Assembly (NCBI GenBank): GCA_033721095.1
Contig: JAWWBG010000065.1
Location: 1 to 12,416, forward strand
Direction: 5' to 3'
DNA length: 12,416 nt
Source: JAWWBG01 sp033721095
GTDB lineage: Bacteria; Actinomycetota; Nitriliruptoria; Nitriliruptorales; Nitriliruptoraceae
This document shows positions 8,069-12,416 of the stretch, one piece after another. The translations under genes were made by a program, and so were the position numbers. Below the pieces are notes generated by a model, which saw only the letters and a program-made list of their open reading frames with translations, was not told the DNA's origin and made no database searches. Positions within the stretch are counted from its first letter, which is position 1; each line of letters starts with the position of its first letter.

Positions 8069-8936
8069 GTGGCGCAAGAGTTCATCTGGCCGCGGTCGGT
8101 GACGATGGTGCTCGCGTTGGCCGTCGCGTTGGTCCTCGTTCCGACGACGGAGTCCCGCTCGAGCCACGCTGCCGAGGGCGCGGACGTTTCTGCGGCGACC
8201 CATCGCGGCGCGACAACGTTTCTTCGGAGCCGAGAACGTCGATCCGGTGACAGGCGAGCTGCCGCGTGGGGAGCTGCATCTTTCCTGGGTGTCCGTCGCG
8301 ACGTTCGCGGCCGCAATTGACGGCCACGTCGTGCTGTTCGACGCCTACATCCACAAGGAGGAGGACGAGTCCAACTACGTGCCCGCCGTGACGCAGGACC
8401 TCGTCGACCTCGACCCCGAGTACATCATCATCGGGCACGGCCATTTCGATCACGCCCTGGAGGCCGGAACGATCGCCGTCGCGACGGGCGCGACGATCGT
8501 CGGTACGCGCTCGCACTGCGACGAAGCGGAGCTGTTCGGCGGCGGCCCGGTCCAATGCCTCATCGCGTTCGAGAATGACGCCGAGTTCGGGGACCAGGTG
8601 GAGCTGTCGTTGTGGGACGGCGTCTGCACGACCGCCATCCTGCACCCCCATTCGGCATCCGAGCCACTCGACCCAGACCATGACCCAACGAACACGGTGG
8701 TGCCGGTGCCTGATCCCGGCAGCCTCCTGCTGCATCCGCTCCGTTTCGACCTCGGTGCCTCGCGCTGGGTGCTTCCGGACGATGACGTCTGTCCCGCCGC
8801 CGAAGGCGACGTTGCCGCCGGTGAACAGCCGGGCGGTGGTGGGGGCAAGAGCCCATTGCCCGCAACCGGTGCGGGCGCGATCCTCGGCGCGATCCTGGTC
8901 GTGGGCGCGACGGCGCTGGCGAGGCGACGCGCCTGA
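8069..8936 (+). CDS. Secreted MBL-fold hydrolase with LPATG anchor, frame-disrupted
   Basis: Two frames join into one sensible product. GTG 8069, with GGGAG six bases upstream, opens a signal peptide (MVLALAVALVLVP core) and continues to HRGATTF at 8219-8221. The protein then continues in the +1 frame from 8223: FGAENVDPVTGELPRG, and the metal-binding motif HGHFDH (8436-8453, residues 123-128 if joined). It ends in a glycine linker, LPATG (8856-8870), a hydrophobic helix and RRR. The joined product would be 288 residues. Read without shifting, the second frame has a GTG at 8247 and encodes the MBL part with no signal peptide. The MBL domain is short: only the first metal motif is clear, and the later His/Asp ligands are not evident. 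Possible explanations are a recent indel (pseudogene), a sequencing error or frameshifting. The fold call is firm; activity is doubtful. Confidence 0.78.
8216..8225 (+). other. Frame break in the MBL-fold gene
   Basis: The run ACG TTT C TTC shows the break. The signal-peptide frame reads Thr Phe Leu Arg, with a rare CTT codon, while skipping one base (a T of 8219-8221, or C8222) gives Thr Phe Phe Gly Ala Glu Asn, which leads into the MBL domain. The upstream frame stays open to a stop at 8318-8320, so there is no stop codon at the break as in typical programmed +1 sites. Confidence 0.7.
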
Positions 8937-9014
8937 GCCGGAGGGGCCAGCAGGGCGGCGTCCCGAAGGCGTCCATCCGCTGCACGCCGGATCGGGCGCC
9001 GCGGTCGTGTTCAT

Positions 9015-9038
9015 CAACCGCGCGGGGACGAGCGGTTG
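9015..9038 (+). terminator. Hairpin downstream of the MBL-fold gene
   Basis: CAACCGC (9015-9021) and GCGGTTG (9032-9038) form a perfect seven-base stem around a ten-base loop, about 80 bases after the MBL stop. No T-run follows. It may mark the end of the 7070-8936 transcript and separates it from the regulatory repeats of the next gene. Confidence 0.35.
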
Positions 9039-9050
9039 TCGCACGCAAAA

Positions 9051-9098
9051 TGTCACGGGTCGTCATCATTTGACCACCCCTCGTGACAGGGCGTGACA
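9051..9098 (+). promoter_or_regulatory. CGTGACA repeats upstream of the DUF11 gene (candidate operator)
   Basis: The heptamer CGTGACA occurs at 9082-9088 and 9092-9098, exactly ten bases apart, so on the same face of the helix. Its reverse complement TGTCACG occurs at 9051-9057. A -35-like TTGACC lies between them at 9070-9075, but no good -10 follows at the right distance. Direct heptamers spaced by one helical turn are typical of OmpR/PhoB-type response regulators, and the GTCAC core loosely recalls actinobacterial MtrA sites. The regulator is an inference; the repeats are seen directly. Confidence 0.42.
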
Positions 9099-9135
9099 AC
9101 GGCGAAATTGCCCCAGATTCACGCAGGGTGGTCAG

Positions 9136-9204
9136 GCGTCGACGCGGAATACTTCCGGGCTCAGAGGGACAGAAGTCCTGACGGTTGGGGGCCGGGAGCC
9201 CCCC
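9136..9204 (+). promoter_or_regulatory. Structured 5' leader of the DUF11 gene
   Basis: Several foldable elements follow one another before the ribosome binding site: the palindrome GCGTCGACGC (9136-9145); CGGAA-TAC-TTCCG (9145-9157); GGAC-AGAA-GTCC (9167-9178), extended by TCA/TGA; and GGGGGC-CGGGA-GCCCCC (9187-9203). CGGTTG (9182-9187) could also pair with CAAC-A-CCG downstream, enclosing the last stem. The final hairpin ends 12 bases before the Shine-Dalgarno GGGGGAA (9216-9222). No known riboswitch consensus was matched. It could be a translational control element or chance folding in GC-rich DNA. Confidence 0.35.
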
Positions 9205-9229
9205 GCCGCAACACCGGGGGAAATCCATC

Positions 9230-12200
9230 GTGACCTTGCTTCAGCACCGTCGCCGCTCCATCCACCTGCTTGTCAGCCTTGCCATGCTGGTCGCATCGGC
9301 TGCCAGCCTCGCCGCCAAGCCGCCCGACGGTGGTGGCGGCAAGAAGGGCGGGGGCGACTCGGTGAACTGGGCCATCGAGGCCTTCGACACCGTGTCGGTC
9401 TCGTACACGCGCGGCAACACGATCCGGTTCGCCGAGGGCGACCAGGCGGCCATGCGCGTGCTTGCCGACGCCGCTCCCGGAACGTTCATCGACGAGGTCG
9501 AGACCACCTTCGACCACTCCGACGGCACGGCCCGGATGTTCGAGGACCTCCGCGGCGCGATCGAGTACTCCATCGTCGGGGGCGAGATCACCAACCAGTC
9601 CAACCCGACCCAGCACCCGTTCCTGATCTGTGAGGGCAACCGCACCGCCGCCCCCGTCGGTGCAGCCGGGTGCACGCCGATTCCTGTCGTCGACGCGGTG
9701 ACCAACCAGGACCCGGGCCTGGCAACCCCCTACGTCTACGGCCCCGAGTTCCGCACCATCGGTGGCGGGGTCACCCAGGGCTTCTACACGTGGCACAACC
9801 TCACGCTGCCCGCGAGCGGCAAGCTGACCCTGGCCTACAGCGCCCTGCTCGCCCTCCCAGACGAGAACCGCCCCGACTCTGGCGGCGCATCGGACTGGAG
9901 TGGTTCCTCCGGCCACATGAACATCGGTGACGCCATCGTCAACGGCGCCGACGTCAGCGTTGGCAACAAGGACGTGCCGTTCCCGGTCAACCAGATCATC
10001 ACGTCCGACATCGACAAGCAGATCGACGGCCTCGACGTCATCATGCCCGAGGACCTCGCGGTCGGCGAGACGGCCACGGTCACGTTGATCGCCACCACCT
10101 CGGGGCCCAAGCGCACGACGATGGACCTCACGATCCAGGACGTGCTGCCCTCGTGCCTGTCCTACCAGAACAGCGCGACGGTCAACGGCACACCGAAGGA
10201 GCCCACGATCAACGGCTCCACGCTCGAATGGTTCGTGCCCGACGTCAAGCTCGGCTCGTCCGTCAAGGTCGAGTTCCTCGTCAAGGCCGAGACCGAGGGC
10301 CAGTGCGAGAACCTCGGGGTCCTGATTCCCGAGTTCGGCCAGCCGTCCGAGGACGACGTCCCCATCGACATCCGCGGCATCGCCGACCTGACGATCGCCA
10401 AGGACTGTGGTGACCCGCAGGCCAGCCCGGGCGACACGATCACGCACACGATCACGTTCGGCAACATCGGCACCGGTGTCGCCCTCAACGTCGAGATCAA
10501 GGACGTCCTCGAGGACGGTCTCACCTACGTGACCGGCAGCGCAGAGCTCAACGGCAATGGCATTTCCGATCCGTCCGGCAGCGGGACGAACGCTGACCCC
10601 TACGTTTTCGACATCGGCACGTTGTCTGCCGGTGAGGCGTCCGACGAGCACACGTTGACCTATGACGTCAAGATCGCTGACGAGGGATCGCTCGACAACC
10701 AGGACCTGACCGACGGCGTCACGATCTCGACGACCAGCAACGAAGAGGTCACCGACAACAACTCGGCCTCGTGCGAGGTCAAGGTGCCGTTCGCACCCAA
10801 CCTCGACCCGTCCAAGACCTGCCCCGGCACGGTCGAGGTCGGCGAGCAGGCCGAGCACAAGATCACCGTGACCAACATCGGGACGGCGCCGGCCGGCTCG
10901 ACGACGGTGACGGACGTGCTCCCGGCCGGCATGAACTACGTGGACGGCAGCGCGTCGCTGACACCTGACAGCGTCACGCCAAACCCCGACGACACCACGA
11001 CGATCGTCTGGACGCTCGCGAGCGTGTCGACGTCGAGCCCCGCGATGATCACCTACAAGGTGACCATTGACGCGGCCGGCCAGTACACGAACACGGTGTC
11101 CGTGAGCACGGCTGGCGACTCGAACACGTCGAACGACACAGCCGACTGCACGACCGGTGCGCTGGCCGCGGACGTCTTCGTGACGAAGACCTGCCCCGGC
11201 GTGGCGGCTCCCGGTGCGACCGTGACCCACACGCTGACCTACGGGAACGAGGGCAACACGACGGCCGAAGGTGTCAAGATCGACGACGTGCTGGAGGGCG
11301 GCCAGACCTACGTGGCCAACAGTGCGACCGGCGACTTCGCCAGCGTCAGCCAGAGCGGCAACACGCTCACGTTCACGATCGGCGATCTCGGGACGGTTGG
11401 TGACGTCGGGACCAAGCAGATCTCCTACCAGGTCAGCATCCCCGGCACGCAGCCAACCGCTGGCCAGGTGACCTTCAAGGACACGGCCACCATCTCGACG
11501 ACGACCGCGGAGACGGACACGGCGGACAACTCGTCCGACCCGTGCGAGACGGTGGTCACGTACGCCCCGGTGCTGACGCTCGGGAAGAGCGACTGCCCGG
11601 AGGTCGTCGCTCCCGGTGGCATCCTGCTCTACAACCTGACCTGGAGTGTTGGAGGCTCCGCGCCTGCTGACGACCTCGTCCTCGTGGACACCCTCCCGGC
11701 CGGCGTCTCGATCCTCGACGCTGACGGCGGCACCGTCTCCGGGAACACGATCACGTGGGACCTCGGTGACCAGCCGATCGGAGCCAGCGGCAGCGAGGAG
11801 ATTCGTGTCCTGGTGACGGCTGGGGACGGCACCACGCTCGTCAACACGGCGACGCTGGACACGACCTCGATCGAGGGGTCGCCGGACAAGACGGCCACGA
11901 CCTCGACCGACGTGTCGCTGGCCGGTGCCAACACGACGGGTGCGGCCTACGCCCTCGACGTGGACCTGCTCGGTGCCAGCCTCATCAACGAGCTGGCCGG
12001 CGTGAGCACGAGTGCCCCGTCCGGAACGCCCGTGGCAGGGGACGTGATCCTGCCGATCGGCATCCCCGGTGTGCTCGACGCGACCATCGTCAGCACGGGG
12101 TCGTTCTCGAACGTCGGCAGCGGCATGGCGGTGAGCACGTCGACGTCCGAAGTCCTCGACCTCGACCTGCTGTCGGGTGCGATCACCGCGGACGTGGTCC

Positions 12201-12416
12201 GTGCAGTCTCGCAGTCGTCGGCCAACCCGTTCAACGCGGGCTTCGGCTCGGCGGGCGCGACCTTCGTCGACCTGCGGATCAACGGCATGCAGATCACGAA
12301 CGTGCAGCCGAACACGACGGTGGACGTGAAGAACCCGCTGCTGCCGTCGCAGACGATCGCACGGGCCGTCCTCCTCGAGGAGACCGGCACGTCGAACGCT
12401 GCCGGCCCCGGTGGAC
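9230..12416 (+). CDS. Giant DUF11-repeat surface protein with choice-of-anchor P domain (3' end outside window)
   Basis: The frame is open from GTG 9230 to the last base (1062 residues seen, no stop). GGGGGAA eight bases upstream supports the start. Residues 1-29 are a signal peptide (RRRSIHLLVSLAMLVASAASLAA), followed by a GGGGKKGGG linker. Residues about 45-250 are not recognised. A first DUF11-like unit lies at about 255-380, then clear DUF11 repeats begin at 385 (ADLTIAKDCG), 522 (APNLDPSKTCPG), 646 (AADVFVTKTCPG) and 779 (APVLTLGKSDCPE), each with a TDVLPAGMNYVDGS-like core. From about 905 a choice-of-anchor P domain begins (AYALDVDLLGA ... TFVDLRINGM). The protein is secreted and probably a surface stalk or adhesin; its anchor would lie beyond the window. 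Cysteines bracket most repeats. DUF11 repeats are known in large surface proteins; the ligand is unknown. Confidence 0.93.
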   Translation, partial: MTLLQHRRRSIHLLVSLAMLVASAASLAAKPPDGGGGKKGGGDSVNWAIEAFDTVSVSYTRGNTIRFAEGDQAAMRVLADAAPGTFIDEVETTFDHSDGTARMFEDLRGAIEYSIVGGEITNQSNPTQHPFLICEGNRTAAPVGAAGCTPIPVVDAVTNQDPGLATPYVYGPEFRTIGGGVTQGFYTWHNLTLPASGKLTLAYSALLALPDENRPDSGGASDWSGSSGHMNIGDAIVNGADVSVGNKDVPFPVNQIITSDIDKQIDGLDVIMPEDLAVGETATVTLIATTSGPKRTTMDLTIQDVLPSCLSYQNSATVNGTPKEPTINGSTLEWFVPDVKLGSSVKVEFLVKAETEGQCENLGVLIPEFGQPSEDDVPIDIRGIADLTIAKDCGDPQASPGDTITHTITFGNIGTGVALNVEIKDVLEDGLTYVTGSAELNGNGISDPSGSGTNADPYVFDIGTLSAGEASDEHTLTYDVKIADEGSLDNQDLTDGVTISTTSNEEVTDNNSASCEVKVPFAPNLDPSKTCPGTVEVGEQAEHKITVTNIGTAPAGSTTVTDVLPAGMNYVDGSASLTPDSVTPNPDDTTTIVWTLASVSTSSPAMITYKVTIDAAGQYTNTVSVSTAGDSNTSNDTADCTTGALAADVFVTKTCPGVAAPGATVTHTLTYGNEGNTTAEGVKIDDVLEGGQTYVANSATGDFASVSQSGNTLTFTIGDLGTVGDVGTKQISYQVSIPGTQPTAGQVTFKDTATISTTTAETDTADNSSDPCETVVTYAPVLTLGKSDCPEVVAPGGILLYNLTWSVGGSAPADDLVLVDTLPAGVSILDADGGTVSGNTITWDLGDQPIGASGSEEIRVLVTAGDGTTLVNTATLDTTSIEGSPDKTATTSTDVSLAGANTTGAAYALDVDLLGASLINELAGVSTSAPSGTPVAGDVILPIGIPGVLDATIVSTGSFSNVGSGMAVSTSTSEVLDLDLLSGAITADVVRAVSQSSANPFNAGFGSAGATFVDLRINGMQITNVQPNTTVDVKNPLLPSQTIARAVLLEETGTSNAAGPGG
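10382..11925 (+). repeat. Four tandem DUF11 repeats within the surface protein gene
   Basis: Repeat units start at about 10382, 10793, 11165 and 11564, giving periods of 137, 124 and 133 codons. Protein similarity is clear (K-x-C-P near the start, a DVL or DTLP turn, a Y-V-x-x-S strand, and an N-x-A or T-N-T end). DNA identity is mostly gone except for short blocks such as AAGACCTGCCCCGG at 10814-10827 and 11186-11199. The divergence suggests old duplication rather than recent expansion. Confidence 0.75.

Noticed and set aside
8082..9056. Minus-strand frame opposite the MBL-fold gene
   Set aside because: No start signal or domain, Arg/Gly-rich shadow; the plus strand has HGHFDH and LPATG.
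9136..9204. Known riboswitch (c-di-GMP-I, c-di-AMP, cobalamin, glycine or SAM type)
   Set aside because: Compared by eye with remembered core motifs such as GGGCAAACC, the B12 box and the S-box; none is present, so only an unnamed structured leader is reported.
9161..11230. A 689-codon open frame on the minus strand opposite the DUF11 gene
   Set aside because: Its translation is rich in Arg, Val, Gly and His with no domain, the usual shadow of a GC-rich gene. The plus strand has a recognisable signal peptide, DUF11 repeats and choice-of-anchor P domain through the same region.

Overview
The window is about 12.4 kb of GC-rich DNA. Its GTG starts, lipoproteins with short acidic linkers, LPxTG-type surface proteins and actinobacterial acyl-CoA dehydrogenase subtype all point to a high-GC Gram-positive bacterium (Actinomycetota). 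The choice-of-anchor B and P and DUF11 proteins would fit a deep-branching class such as Nitriliruptoria or Acidimicrobiia, but the class is only a guess.

Layout. Positions 1-1137 (+) are the 3' part of an acyl-CoA dehydrogenase, followed by a tRNA with a CAU anticodon at 1181-1254 (+). A small leftward pair follows: an unrecognised small gene (1861 to about 2100 or 2223) and a lipoprotein gene (1328-1801), separated by a strong intercistronic hairpin. Rightward from 2222 is a secreted beta-lactamase-family serine hydrolase ending in an LPATG sorting signal. It converges on a soluble PAS histidine kinase (3771-4832, -). Divergent from the kinase is a secreted protein with a PA domain and a choice-of-anchor B domain (5018-6949, +), whose C-terminus looks like a degenerate sorting signal. 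Next come a helical lipoprotein with an internal duplication (7070-8029, +) and a secreted metallo-beta-lactamase-fold protein with an LPATG tail (8069-8936, +) that needs a +1 frame change near 8219-8222 to be read whole. After a 293-base intergenic stretch with repeats and hairpins, the window ends inside a very large surface protein (9230 to beyond 12416, +). It has a signal peptide, an unrecognised N-terminal region, four to five DUF11-type repeats with paired cysteines, and the start of a choice-of-anchor P domain.

Reading. From 1328 onward nearly every gene encodes an exported product: two lipoproteins, two clear LPATG-anchored enzyme-like proteins, one probable anchored beta-propeller-like protein and one DUF11 stalk protein. 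The only cytoplasmic product is the kinase. This looks like a cell-envelope locus. No sortase or response regulator lies in the window. The most interesting items are the frame break in the MBL gene, the CGTGACA repeats and structured leader before the DUF11 gene, the hairpin between the two leftward genes, and the repeated use of sorting tails on unrelated domains. No mobile element, integrase, CRISPR array or phage gene was seen.
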